A DNA stretch of 64,000 bases from Marinobacter manganoxydans MnI7-9 (lineage in GTDB: Bacteria; Pseudomonadota; Gammaproteobacteria; Pseudomonadales; Oleiphilaceae): contig NZ_AGTR01000085.1 of the NCBI RefSeq assembly GCF_000235625.1, forward strand, positions 62,001 through 126,000, read 5' to 3'. Below the pieces are notes generated by a model that saw only the letters and a list, made by a program, of their open reading frames with translations, was not told the DNA's origin and did no database searches. Made by a program: the position numbers and the translations under genes. This document shows positions 35,050-43,349 of this stretch, piece after piece. Every line of letters starts with the position of its first letter. Position 1 is the stretch's first letter.

Positions 35050-36455
35050 GACCCGTCCCCGATGGCTGTGTAGGGATCCCGCATCTGGAATGGGGGCAGA
35101 GACACCTGGACGAACTCGCTGCCCAACCTTTGGGCAAATCGCAGCCAGGGCTGGATCTGGTGGGCATCGGGTTGCTGATTGCTGTCCGTGGCCAGTGGCA
35201 CCAGCGCGACCCTGGCGTTGTCGGGCCAGATGTCCCGGGCGGCCGCGAGGAAGTCCTGAAGCTCGCCGGTCGGGGGTTGCCAGCAGCGAACCAGCAGGAT
35301 GACTGCCTTGGCGTTGTTTTTCAGATGCTCGGCGATCCGGTGCAGAGCCTGATCATCGTCCGAAAGGCTGGCGCTGCCGCCGGCCGTGAGCACGAGCTGC
35401 TTGCCTGACCGAAGCGACTCTGGCAATTCCGGTTCACCGGCGCCGGCCCAACACAACAGAATGTCGCTGTCGGGCAGTGGTAGCAGGTTGCCTCGAGTGT
35501 CGGTGTCCGGAAGATCGTCGGCGTCATGATGGCTGTTGCCAGTGTCCAGGGCGGGTGTTTCCATGCGATACAGCAGGGCGTGCATGGCTGGATGACTGGT
35601 GAGCAGGCGCCGGGATTTTTGCCGGGCCTGCACGGACGCACACGCCCAGAGAATTATCCTTGGCAGAAGAACCCAGGTTGCCCACATCATGGCCACAAAC
35701 GGCCACCACAGGCCCCAGAGGGCCGGGTCAGGACTTGCCGTTGGGTTACCGGCCCGGAAAAAACGCGTCGCCTCGACCAGCGCAAGATCCGGGGCCGCGG
35801 CAGGCCAGAGCCAGGCCCAGGGCGTCGCAATGGCCTTTACCAATCCGTGATAGCTGGTGGCGGCAGTGTCCAGCGTGGTGCTCCAGCCGAAGGCGAGGTC
35901 CTGCAAGACGACCATGGCCAGCAGGGTAAACAGCCCTGCGATGGCGAACGCAATGCCGCCCAGGTGAGCCGCTCTGGCCATCAGGGCAGGCTGAAGCCTG
36001 GTGAAGGCGCCATCTCCCGGGTTGACCCCCAATCGATGCGCCAACCAGCGCCAGGGCTGCCATCCGGCCATGGCTTGCACGGTGGTGAACAGGGCGAATA
36101 TCAGGTGCAGCAACACGAACGCCAGGAAAACCGTGATGTTGATGCGCTGGCCGCCGTCATAGAACAGCAGCCCGGCCATCGCCAGCGTGCCCGCGACCGC
36201 GCCTGACACTGCAAAACCACCGTTGATCCGGCGCCACGATGCCAGTGTCCGGTCCGCGGATGTCGGGGTTGCCCGGGGACCGCTGAGGCGGTTCAGGTGG
36301 GCGAGCCAGCGGGCCGCGTCCGGGGCCTCGCCCTGCTCTTCACAGACGAGAGCAAACTTGCGATCGCGTCGATGCAGGAAGGTAGGCGGCTGTGATCTGT
36401 CCCGTTGCGCCTGGCTGTCAAACTCCAGCAGCAATCGGAGGGGGTTGTCGGTCAT
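35046..36455 (-). CDS. DUF2868 membrane protein, partner of the DUF3482 GTPase
   Basis: A 469-residue inner-membrane protein. Residues ~1-80 are soluble and conserved (LLLEFDSQAQRDRSQPPTFLHRRDRKFA). Two membrane helices follow (~85-130), two more near 165-205, and another pair near 245-275. The C-terminal ~190 residues are cytoplasmic and rich in acidic residues. DUF2868 and DUF3482 genes are commonly paired, and the four-nt overlap here supports a complex in which the GTPase acts on or with this protein. The pair's biological role is not known to me. Confidence 0.85.
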   Translation of the reverse strand: MTDNPLRLLLEFDSQAQRDRSQPPTFLHRRDRKFALVCEEQGEAPDAARWLAHLNRLSGPRATPTSADRTLASWRRINGGFAVSGAVAGTLAMAGLLFYDGGQRINITVFLAFVLLHLIFALFTTVQAMAGWQPWRWLAHRLGVNPGDGAFTRLQPALMARAAHLGGIAFAIAGLFTLLAMVVLQDLAFGWSTTLDTAATSYHGLVKAIATPWAWLWPAAAPDLALVEATRFFRAGNPTASPDPALWGLWWPFVAMMWATWVLLPRIILWACASVQARQKSRRLLTSHPAMHALLYRMETPALDTGNSHHDADDLPDTDTRGNLLPLPDSDILLCWAGAGEPELPESLRSGKQLVLTAGGSASLSDDDQALHRIAEHLKNNAKAVILLVRCWQPPTGELQDFLAAARDIWPDNARVALVPLATDSNQQPDAHQIQPWLRFAQRLGSEFVQVSLPPFQMRDPYTAIGDGS

Positions 36456-36552
36456 TCAGGGTTCCGGTGTCGAATTCGGGCTGTCGGGCCCCGTCGGGCT
36501 TTAGTGCTAGGATATAGGGATACCCGCACCTGATACCAGACAACGAGAGTCC

Positions 36553-36915
36553 ATGCCCCACCATCTGATGAACCTGCGCCATGTACCCGATGACGAGGCC
36601 GAGGAAATCCGGGCCCTGTTTGATGCCCACGAGGTAGCCTATTACGAGACGCCACCAAGCCGCTGGGGCATCAGCATGGGCGGTTTCTGGGTGCACGACG
36701 ACGATGAGGCGGCCAGGGCCAGGGCGCTGCTGGATGAGTATCAGAGGCAACGCTATGAAACCCAGCGACAGGCCTACGAGGAGCACCTGGCCCGGGGCGA
36801 ATCCGGCGGTTTCTGGTTCATGCTCAGGCAGAGGCCAATCCGGACTCTGGCGGCCTGCATTGCCATTCTGGTCATCATGGGTCTGAGCCTGCTGCCGTTC
36901 ATCCGGATCGGATAG
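36553..36915 (+). CDS. DUF6164 small membrane protein
   Basis: A 120-residue protein. Residues 1-75 are a small soluble domain, MNLRHVPDDEAEEIRALFDAH and SRWGISMGGFWVHDDDEAARARALLDEYQ, related to putative signal-transducing DUF2007-like folds. A charged helix and one C-terminal membrane helix (TLAACIAILVIMGLSLLPF) follow. It is divergent from DUF2868 and convergent with the esterase. Function is unknown. Confidence 0.75.
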   Translation: MPHHLMNLRHVPDDEAEEIRALFDAHEVAYYETPPSRWGISMGGFWVHDDDEAARARALLDEYQRQRYETQRQAYEEHLARGESGGFWFMLRQRPIRTLAACIAILVIMGLSLLPFIRIG

Positions 36916-36926
36916 CGACCCGGCAA

Positions 36927-37838
36927 TCAGTTGCTTTTCTTTCGGTCGAGGAATGCGATTGCCTCGTCAACCGCATCGCCGGCTGTGAGAAAGCTGGTGA
37001 CATGTCCTCGCAGATGCATTTCATAGAGTTCGCTGTATACCTGATGACTTGCGAGTGCGTCCCGGAAACGTTCGGCCTGGCTGAAGGGCACAAGCATGTC
37101 CACGGCGCCGTGAAACAGGAAGAAGGGCGGTGCGTTGGCCGTCACGTGACTGATCGGTGAGGCACTGCGATAGGTGTCCGGCATCGCCTGCTGCTCGCCA
37201 CCGAGGAACTGCCGGATCAACTTGCTCGAACCGAACGCCATGAGGTCAGACGGCAAGCCGCCGGCGACAACAGCGTGCAGCCGGGACTCCGGCCCGCCGT
37301 AGGGCTGGTTCAGCTCGCTGTCGGAGCTTGCCACCAGGGCCAGCAGGGCAATCAGATGGGCGCCGGATGAAAACCCGAAACCACTGACTTGCTTGCGGTC
37401 TAGGCGGTATTTGTCGGCATGCTCGTTCAACCACTGGCGGGCGAGCTGGAGATCATGCAGCTGCGCCGGGAAGGTGTATTCCGGTGCAAACCGGTAGTCG
37501 ATGTTCAGCACCGCGAAACCGCGGCTGGCCACTTCTTCCGCGATCCAGGCCATGTCTTCACGGGACCGTCGTTGCCAGCCACCCCCGTGAACCATCAGGA
37601 CCACCGGATGGCGATGCCCTGAGGCCCCGTTTTCGGGCAGGTAAAGGTCGGCGAACAGTCGTTGTGGCCAGTTATCGGGGGAGAACTGTACATTGCGCTC
37701 TACCTGAAAGGATTGTTCTCCCGGCAAGGCCGCGTTCTCTGGTGCATTGTGGTGGGTCGCGCACCCGGCCAGCAACAGCAGGCTGCCAATCACGCCGACC
37801 AACCCACCCCGTCTGCCCCCTGTTCGGTAACCGGGCAC
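36927..37838 (-). CDS. Alpha/beta hydrolase lipoprotein (esterase of the BD-FAE/HSL type)
   Basis: A 303-residue protein with lipobox LLAGC near residue 25, so it should be tethered on the periplasmic side. The oxyanion motif is VHGGGW, the nucleophile elbow is GFGFSSGAH, Asp occurs in HGAVDMLVPFS and His in LRGHVTSF. This layout fits the carboxylesterase/BD-fatty-acid-esterase group. The substrate is not evident. It lies upstream of, and divergent from, the 3-hydroxybutyrate oligomer hydrolase, with its own signal in the 350-base gap. Confidence 0.87.
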   Translation of the reverse strand: MPGYRTGGRRGGLVGVIGSLLLLAGCATHHNAPENAALPGEQSFQVERNVQFSPDNWPQRLFADLYLPENGASGHRHPVVLMVHGGGWQRRSREDMAWIAEEVASRGFAVLNIDYRFAPEYTFPAQLHDLQLARQWLNEHADKYRLDRKQVSGFGFSSGAHLIALLALVASSDSELNQPYGGPESRLHAVVAGGLPSDLMAFGSSKLIRQFLGGEQQAMPDTYRSASPISHVTANAPPFFLFHGAVDMLVPFSQAERFRDALASHQVYSELYEMHLRGHVTSFLTAGDAVDEAIAFLDRKKSN

Positions 37839-37941
37839 TGGGCTCTCCTTTTTCAGGCGAATTGAGGTTTCACACCAAATTTACGACAGACTGATATTGA
37901 TGGATGCCGGTACGGGGCGGGTTGCCTTATCCAGACTCCAT

Positions 37942-37978
37942 TGTCTGACATTCAGTACAGTGTCCGGTTTCAAGGACA
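37942..37978 (+). promoter_or_regulatory. Two dyad activator sites far upstream of the oligomer hydrolase
   Basis: TGTCT-N8-GTACA at 37942-37959 and TGTCC-N8-GGACA at 37961-37978, 19 bp apart. They centre about -187 and -168 from the predicted sigma-54 start at 38138. The same two forms recur before dctP at 41846-41926. I infer they bind the sigma-54 activator encoded at 40408. Confidence 0.6.
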
Positions 37979-38032
37979 ATCTCTGCAAGGCTCGCAATAG
38001 GCGTGTTTTTCGATGATTGCCGGCCCCGGGGC

Positions 38033-38050
38033 TGTCCGGAAATCCGGAAT
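38033..38050 (+). promoter_or_regulatory. Third dyad site upstream of the oligomer hydrolase
   Basis: TGTCC-GGAAATCC-GGAAT, centred about -97. It is an imperfect copy of TGTCC-N8-GGACA and closely matches the dctP site at 41846 (TGTCC-TGAAATCC-GGACG). Confidence 0.5.
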
Positions 38051-38111
38051 TATTCTCTAAGGCTCAAGTAAGAGGTAAATTTAATTTTTATAAATCATAG
38101 ACATAGCCAAT

Positions 38112-38127
38112 TGGCACAGGATGCGCA
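38112..38127 (+). promoter_or_regulatory. Sigma-54 promoter of the oligomer hydrolase gene
   Basis: TGGCACA-GGAT-GCGCA matches TGGCACG-N4-TTGCA with the invariant GG (38113-38114) and GC (38125-38126) at the required 10-bp separation. The predicted start is 38138, leaving a 55-nt leader to the ATG. Confidence 0.7.
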
Positions 38128-38192
38128 TGGCGTTCCCGGGGCCCGGCTTGCGGCCTGGTCTGTTCGTTTACAACAACAAACAAGGAACGATC

Positions 38193-40298
38193 ATGAAACG
38201 AATAATGCTCTGCGCCCTGATCGGCGCCACGGGGTTGACCCTCTCAGCCTGCAAGGATAATCCACCGTTCAACGAAATCCCCGATTTCATTCAGGGCGAT
38301 ATCAGTCAGACCAGCTACGACGGTATTACCGATGACCTGCTTACTGCGGGCCTGGGTGCCAGCGGTCTGGCCAGTGCGCCCGGGCCTGCATTCGCAGACC
38401 CTTTGAACCCTACCGCTGCAGAACTTCGACGGTTGGCGATCTATAACAACTATCGCGCACTGGTGGATACCGCCCCCGGAGGCGGTTATGGGACCTTCTT
38501 TGGTCCGCAGGTTAACGCCAGCGGTGAAGGCCTGATTGCGGGTGAAGAATTCATTGCCTACATGTCAGTGCCCGGAACCGACGTGCCGGTTACGGTGATG
38601 GCTCAGGTGCCCGATAGCTTTGACCCGGATCGACCCTGCATGGTCACGGCGCCGTCCTCCGGCTCCCGTGGCATCTACGGTGCTATCGGTACGGCCGGCG
38701 AGTGGGGCCTGAAAAAAGGGTGTGCTGTCGTATACACCGACAAGGGCACAGGAACAGGTTCCCATAACCTGGCTACAAACACCGCCCAGCGGATTGATGG
38801 CACGCTCACCTCCGATGTCGAACCAGTGCAGTTCCGGGCCGACCTGACCGATGGGCAGCGAGCGGATTTCGACAGCGCCTGGCCGGATCGGTTTGCCTGG
38901 AAGCACGCTCACTCCAGAGCCAATCCGGAAGCCGACTGGGGCCAGCATGTACTGCAGTCCATTGAATTCGGGTTTTACGTGCTGAACGAGAAGTTTGGCC
39001 GTGAGCTGGGCAACGGCGAAACGCTGCTGACCATCAAACCCAAAAACACCGTGGTCATTGCCTCCAGTGTCTCCAACGGTGGTGGTTCTTCCGTCCGTGC
39101 AGCCGAGCAGGATACGAAGGGCCTTATCGATGGCGTGGCGGTGTCCGAGCCCAACGTGAACCCGCAGGTGGACCGGAGCTTCACCATACGCCAGGGCGAG
39201 GGCCTGGAGATTACCGAGCACAGCCGCAGCCTGCTGGATTACACCACGGCCCTTGCCGTCTATCAGGGCTGTGCCAACCAGGCGCCGGCGATCCGGGACG
39301 ATGCGCCATTGAACGCCACCTTCAATCCCCCTGCAATCGGCGAGAATATCTGTAACTCCCTTGCCAACAAGGGGCTGGTGAGTGGTGCCACGCTGGATGA
39401 CCGAGCCACAGACGCGCTGCGCATCCTGAACGAGGACTTTGGTATTCAGCCGGAGCAGAATCTGCTGGCGCCGGTGCACTTCGGGCTCGCCGTAGCCCAG
39501 AGTATTTCTATGACCTATGCCAATGCTTATGGTCGCGCCGGTGTCGAGGATCGTGTCTGTGATCTCAGCCTGGCGGCAGTGGATGGCGCCGGGGCAGTGG
39601 CTCCGATAGCGCCGGGGGTAGAGGCCGCTCTGTTCTCTGTCAGCAATGGCATTCCGCCGTCGGCCGGCGTAAACATCGTCTACGATGGTGCCGATGGTCA
39701 GCCCACCAATCTGCCTGCCAGTGCTTCACCAAGTACCAACCAATTGGACTATGGCCTGGATGCACTGTTGTGCCTTCGTAGCCTTGCCCAGGGCAGCGAC
39801 CCCGTCAGCGGAGCTGATCTGCAGGGCTCTGACGCCGAGCTGGCAACGGCTATTGCCGAGGGTATCGCCGAAGTCCGTGCCTCGGGTGATCTGCAGGGCA
39901 AGCCGACGGTTTTCGTGACCGGCCGTGCCGATGCGATTCTACCCATCAACCACACCTCCCGGCCCTATTTTGGCCTGAACCAGCGAGTGGAAGGAAAGAA
40001 AAGCAACCTGCGGTACTACGAAATCCTGAACGCGCATCATCTGGACGTACTTAATGGGTTCCCGGGCGTTGCTGACCGGTATGTGCCGTTGCACCACTAT
40101 TATTTCCAGGCGCTGGACCTGGTCTGGGCGAATCTGACTGAAAAGCAGGCGTTGCCGCCAAGCCAGGTAGTCCGGACGGTGCCACGGGGGGCTATCACAA
40201 CACCGCTGGCGGAGGTCAACCTGCCGGCGATCAATCCCGCGCCGGATGCCGGCGACCGGATTGTCTTTACTGACAACCAGGTCCGGATCCCGGAATAA
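38193..40298 (+). CDS. D-(-)-3-hydroxybutyrate oligomer hydrolase, lipoprotein form
   Basis: A 701-residue protein from ATG 38193, eight nt after AAGGAA. A lipoprotein signal ends in LSAC near residue 20, so the enzyme should sit on the periplasmic or outer-membrane side. Family features are [37 protein letters not shown], the nucleophile region [19 protein letters not shown] with S-x-S-N-G-G, and a C-terminal [23 protein letters not shown] that includes the likely catalytic His. It cuts short 3-hydroxybutyrate oligomers into monomers. It has its own sigma-54 promoter, and the leader carries an AACAACAA motif (38172-38179) next to the ribosome binding site. Confidence 0.88.
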   Translation: MKRIMLCALIGATGLTLSACKDNPPFNEIPDFIQGDISQTSYDGITDDLLTAGLGASGLASAPGPAFADPLNPTAAELRRLAIYNNYRALVDTAPGGGYGTFFGPQVNASGEGLIAGEEFIAYMSVPGTDVPVTVMAQVPDSFDPDRPCMVTAPSSGSRGIYGAIGTAGEWGLKKGCAVVYTDKGTGTGSHNLATNTAQRIDGTLTSDVEPVQFRADLTDGQRADFDSAWPDRFAWKHAHSRANPEADWGQHVLQSIEFGFYVLNEKFGRELGNGETLLTIKPKNTVVIASSVSNGGGSSVRAAEQDTKGLIDGVAVSEPNVNPQVDRSFTIRQGEGLEITEHSRSLLDYTTALAVYQGCANQAPAIRDDAPLNATFNPPAIGENICNSLANKGLVSGATLDDRATDALRILNEDFGIQPEQNLLAPVHFGLAVAQSISMTYANAYGRAGVEDRVCDLSLAAVDGAGAVAPIAPGVEAALFSVSNGIPPSAGVNIVYDGADGQPTNLPASASPSTNQLDYGLDALLCLRSLAQGSDPVSGADLQGSDAELATAIAEGIAEVRASGDLQGKPTVFVTGRADAILPINHTSRPYFGLNQRVEGKKSNLRYYEILNAHHLDVLNGFPGVADRYVPLHHYYFQALDLVWANLTEKQALPPSQVVRTVPRGAITTPLAEVNLPAINPAPDAGDRIVFTDNQVRIPE

Positions 40299-40309
40299 GT
40301 GTGACACGC

Positions 40310-40355
40310 GCCGGCCCGTTGCGGGGCCGGCTTCGTTTGCCCCCGGTCCGGGGGC
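40310..40355 (+). terminator. GC-rich terminator-like hairpins after the oligomer hydrolase
   Basis: GCCGGCCC (40310-40317) pairs with GGGCCGGC (40324-40331), followed by TTCGTTT. A second palindrome, GCCCCCGGTCCGGGGGC, follows at 40339-40355. Together they likely end the hydrolase transcript before the regulator gene. Confidence 0.6.
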
Positions 40356-40407
40356 CCCATATACTTCCGTCACTGCACCCGGCCTGTCGGGTGCGAGGGT
40401 TATCCAG

Positions 40408-41853
40408 ATGAATGACATTCGACCCGTTGGTGCGCGGTACATGACACAGCTGTTTTCTGACAACAATAAAAGTGGCCTGACCAGAGACCTGATCGAAGCC
40501 CTGTTTCCCATGTTCGAGGAAGCCAGCGCCGGTGCCATCGCCGTGGACTGCGATGCACGGATTACCTGGATTAACAGCAGCTACTCCCATCTTCTTGGCC
40601 TGGGCGATCCGTCTACCATCATCGGCAAACCGGTGCGCCAGCTAATCCCTCACACCCGAATGCCCGAAGTGGTCGAAACCGGTAAACCCCTGCTGCTGGA
40701 CATCATGGAGCACAACCAGCAACAGTTGGTGGTAACGCGCCTGCCGTACTACGACGACAACGGAAAAATCGTCGGTGCCGTGGCCTTTGTACTTTACGAC
40801 GACCTTCAGCCCCTGACGCCACTGGTGTCGAAATACCGTCGGCTCCACCAGGATCTGGCGGCCGCGCGCAAGGCGTTGGCGAAAAAGGCACGAGGTACTC
40901 GCTACAGCCTCGGTGATTTCGTTGGTGCCAGCCCGGCAGCGCTGGAGGTCAAGCGTCGTGCGCGCTTGGCGGCCGGTCGCGACATGCCGGTGCTATTGCT
41001 TGGTGAGACAGGCACCGGCAAGGAAGTGCTCGCCCAGGCGATTCACACGGTCTCGGGACGTGCGGAGAAACCATTCGTGGGAGTGAATGTGGCCGCCATT
41101 CCGGACAACCTCCTTGAGGCCGAGTTCTTTGGCGTCGCACCCGGCGCCTACACCGGTGCCGATCGCCGCACGCGGGAAGGCAAGTTTCAACTGGCCAACG
41201 GTGGCACCCTGTTTCTTGACGAAGTGGGTGACATGCCGTTGCCACTGCAGGCCAAGCTGCTGCGGGCCCTGCAAGAGGGAGAGATTGAACCGCTGGGCTC
41301 CAACAAGGTGGTTTCGGTGGATGTTCGGGTTATTGCTGCCACCAGCAGAAACCTTGAGGTCATGATCTCCGAAGGTACTTTCCGCTCCGATCTTTATTAC
41401 CGCCTTAATGTCCTGGAAATCCCCATCCCACCCTTGAGGGATCGGCTGGCGGATCTCGGTGTGCTCTGCGAAGCGCTTCTTGAAGAGATCTGCGAGGGTC
41501 TGGAGTTGCGTGGTGAGATTACGGATGCTGGCGTCTCGGCGCTGGGCAGTTATGACTGGCCGGGCAATATCCGCGAGTTGCGCAACGTTCTTGAGCGGGC
41601 AATGACCATGGGCGAGGAAGGCGGCTTGCTCGATGCCGACGCTATTTTCAAGGTGTTGCCCCGAGCCGGGACACGTCCGGTGTCTTCTCTGGCGCCGCAA
41701 CCGGTGAGGCCGTTGTCCCAGACACTCGCCGAGGCAGAGGCCCAGGCCATCGAAGAAGCTCTGGTGGCAAGCCGTGGCAACCGTACCCGGGCTGCCAAGC
41801 TGTTGGGTATATCCCGATCTGTTCTGTACGAGAAACTGGCCAAGTTGTCCTGA
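40408..41853 (+). CDS. Sigma-54 dependent activator with PAS domain (HbcR-like)
   Basis: A 481-residue protein from ATG 40408. A PAS domain (~30-130, DCDARITWINSSYSHLLGL) precedes the AAA+ domain: Walker A GETGTGKE (199-206), Walker B in GTLFLDEVGDM, arginine-finger region FRSDLYYRLNVLEI, and a C-terminal Fis-type helix-turn-helix (NRTRAAKLLGISRSVLYEKL). The loop that touches sigma-54 reads GAYTGA (246-251), not the usual GAFTGA. A regulator of the same kind (HbcR, PA2005) controls 3-hydroxybutyrate catabolism in Pseudomonas aeruginosa, and the location between hydrolase and transporter genes supports the same job. The ligand sensed by the PAS domain is unknown. Confidence 0.9.
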   Translation: MNDIRPVGARYMTQLFSDNNKSGLTRDLIEALFPMFEEASAGAIAVDCDARITWINSSYSHLLGLGDPSTIIGKPVRQLIPHTRMPEVVETGKPLLLDIMEHNQQQLVVTRLPYYDDNGKIVGAVAFVLYDDLQPLTPLVSKYRRLHQDLAAARKALAKKARGTRYSLGDFVGASPAALEVKRRARLAAGRDMPVLLLGETGTGKEVLAQAIHTVSGRAEKPFVGVNVAAIPDNLLEAEFFGVAPGAYTGADRRTREGKFQLANGGTLFLDEVGDMPLPLQAKLLRALQEGEIEPLGSNKVVSVDVRVIAATSRNLEVMISEGTFRSDLYYRLNVLEIPIPPLRDRLADLGVLCEALLEEICEGLELRGEITDAGVSALGSYDWPGNIRELRNVLERAMTMGEEGGLLDADAIFKVLPRAGTRPVSSLAPQPVRPLSQTLAEAEAQAIEEALVASRGNRTRAAKLLGISRSVLYEKLAKLS

Positions 41854-41926
41854 AATCCGGACGACTGTCTGCCCATCCGTACAATCCCTTACGACTGACG
41901 TCTAATGATGTCCTCGATTCCGGACA
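41846..41926 (+). promoter_or_regulatory. Three dyad activator sites upstream of dctP
   Basis: TGTCC-N8-GGACG at 41846-41863 (overlapping the regulator stop codon), TGTCT-N8-GTACA at 41866-41883, and TGTCC-N8-GGACA at 41909-41926. Site starts are 20 and 43 bp apart, close to two and four helical turns. Centres are about -163, -143 and -100 from the predicted start at 42017. Confidence 0.6.
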
Positions 41927-41990
41927 CTTTCCCTCGTGCCGGCCCCGGCCGTATTTTATAACTAGCTGAAATATATCAATAAAATTAACA

Positions 41991-42006
41991 TGGCATAGTG
42001 TCTGCT
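41991..42006 (+). promoter_or_regulatory. Sigma-54 promoter of the TRAP/3-hydroxybutyrate operon
   Basis: TGGCATA-GTGT-CTGCT, with GG at 41992-41993 and GC at 42004-42005 in the exact -24/-12 spacing. It lies 175 nt before dctP, so the leader is about 164 nt. An AACAACAA motif (42156-42163) sits just before the AGGAG of dctP. Confidence 0.7.
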
Positions 42007-42180
42007 ATATCCGAGGCGCAGGACGTCAGAACAATGCACAGAACAAGACTGACGCTAACTGTTGGACCCCAAACATTACCCTGTCCGTCTGTTCCTGCAT
42101 TCTCTGACTATACTCAGTTCAGGCCTTTCTGGTTGTAAGCCGCCAGGCCAGACAAAACAACAAAGTTAGGAGACTTGCCA

Positions 42181-43233
42181 ATGAAACTTCTCAAGGCTCT
42201 CACCGGTGTGGCCGGTGCGATCGCTCTTACCACGGGCTCTGCGTTTGCAGAAGATCTGCGCTGGAAAATGCCCGTAGCCTTCGCAACCAACCTTCCGGGC
42301 CTCGGTTCTCCCGCCGCCTGGGTTGCAGACAACCTCACTACCGCTTCTGATGGCAGCATCCAGGTCCGTGTTTATGAGCCCGGCAAGCTGGTTCCGCCGT
42401 TCGATATCCTGCAGTCTGTTTCAGACGGCAAGGTTTCCGCCGGTTACACCTGGATCGGTTACGACCAGGGCAAAGTGCCTGCGATTCCCCTGTTTGCCGC
42501 TGTTCCCTTCGGCATGAAGCCGCCTGCCTATATCGGCTGGTACTACTACGGTGGCGGTCATGAAATGCTGCAGGAAACCTATGCCAACAAGGGCTTCAAC
42601 GTTCACGCTCAGCTGTGCGGTATCATTGGGCCCGAGACAGCCGGCTGGTATTCCGAGCCCATCGAAACACTGGAAGACTACAAAGGCCTGAAGATCCGCT
42701 TCGCCGGTCTCGGTGGTAAGGTTCTCGAGAAACTGGGCGCCTCTGTCACCATGATGCCTGGCGGCGAGCTCTACCAGGCACTGGAGAAGGGCACCATCGA
42801 TGCCACCGAATTCTCCATGCCAGCCATCGATCAGATCCTGGGCTTCAACCAGGTGGTCAAGTACAACCTGTTCCCGGGCTGGCACCAGCAGTTCACTGCC
42901 CAGTACATGCTGATCAACAAGGACGAGTGGGCACGTGCCACCGAGGCACAGAAGGCGCTGGTTGAGGCTTCCTGCACTGCGGCAACCACCCGTGGTCTGG
43001 CCGAGGGCGAGTACAAGAACGGCAAGGTTCTGGCCGAGTTCCAGGACAAAGGCGTTCAGGCTGACCAGATCCCCCGCGACGTTCTGCTCAAGCTGAGGGA
43101 AGTAACCGAGGAAGTGCTCGAAGAAGAAGCTTCCAAGGATGCTGACTTCAAGCGTGTTTACGAAAGCCAGCAGGAGTTCATGGAATCCTACAAGGTGTGG
43201 GATACCCGCGCCTACGTTCCGGCGGACCTGTAA
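42181..43233 (+). CDS. dctP: TRAP transporter substrate-binding protein (DctP type)
   Basis: A 350-residue periplasmic protein from ATG 42181 (AGGAG 8 nt upstream; the in-frame TTG at 42175 is less likely). The signal peptide ends SAFAED. The mature protein has the DctP fold, including the ligand-carboxylate region: GLKIRFAGLGGKVLEKLGASVTMMPGGELYQALEKGTIDATEF, with the conserved Arg in KIRFAG. The family binds organic acids. Given its operon partners, 3-hydroxybutyrate or acetoacetate is the likely ligand (inference). Confidence 0.93.
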   Translation: MKLLKALTGVAGAIALTTGSAFAEDLRWKMPVAFATNLPGLGSPAAWVADNLTTASDGSIQVRVYEPGKLVPPFDILQSVSDGKVSAGYTWIGYDQGKVPAIPLFAAVPFGMKPPAYIGWYYYGGGHEMLQETYANKGFNVHAQLCGIIGPETAGWYSEPIETLEDYKGLKIRFAGLGGKVLEKLGASVTMMPGGELYQALEKGTIDATEFSMPAIDQILGFNQVVKYNLFPGWHQQFTAQYMLINKDEWARATEAQKALVEASCTAATTRGLAEGEYKNGKVLAEFQDKGVQADQIPRDVLLKLREVTEEVLEEEASKDADFKRVYESQQEFMESYKVWDTRAYVPADL

Positions 43234-43250
43234 GGTTCGGGGCTGACCCT

Positions 43251-43316
43251 GGGCACCGGACGCAATGCCGGTGCCCTTTGATTTAGTCTGGATGGCCCTG
43301 CGGGGCCATCCTTGTT
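43251..43316 (+). terminator. Two hairpins between dctP and dctQ
   Basis: GGGCACCGG/CCGGTGCCC (43251-43259, 43268-43276) is followed by TTTGATTT; GGATGGCCC/GGGCCATCC (43290-43298, 43303-43311) is followed by TTGTTT. Both resemble partial terminators. They would lower expression of the permease genes relative to the binding protein, as is common in binding-protein operons. Confidence 0.6.
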
Positions 43317-43349
43317 TCACGGCAGGCTTTCTGAACGAGGAACTGTTGT

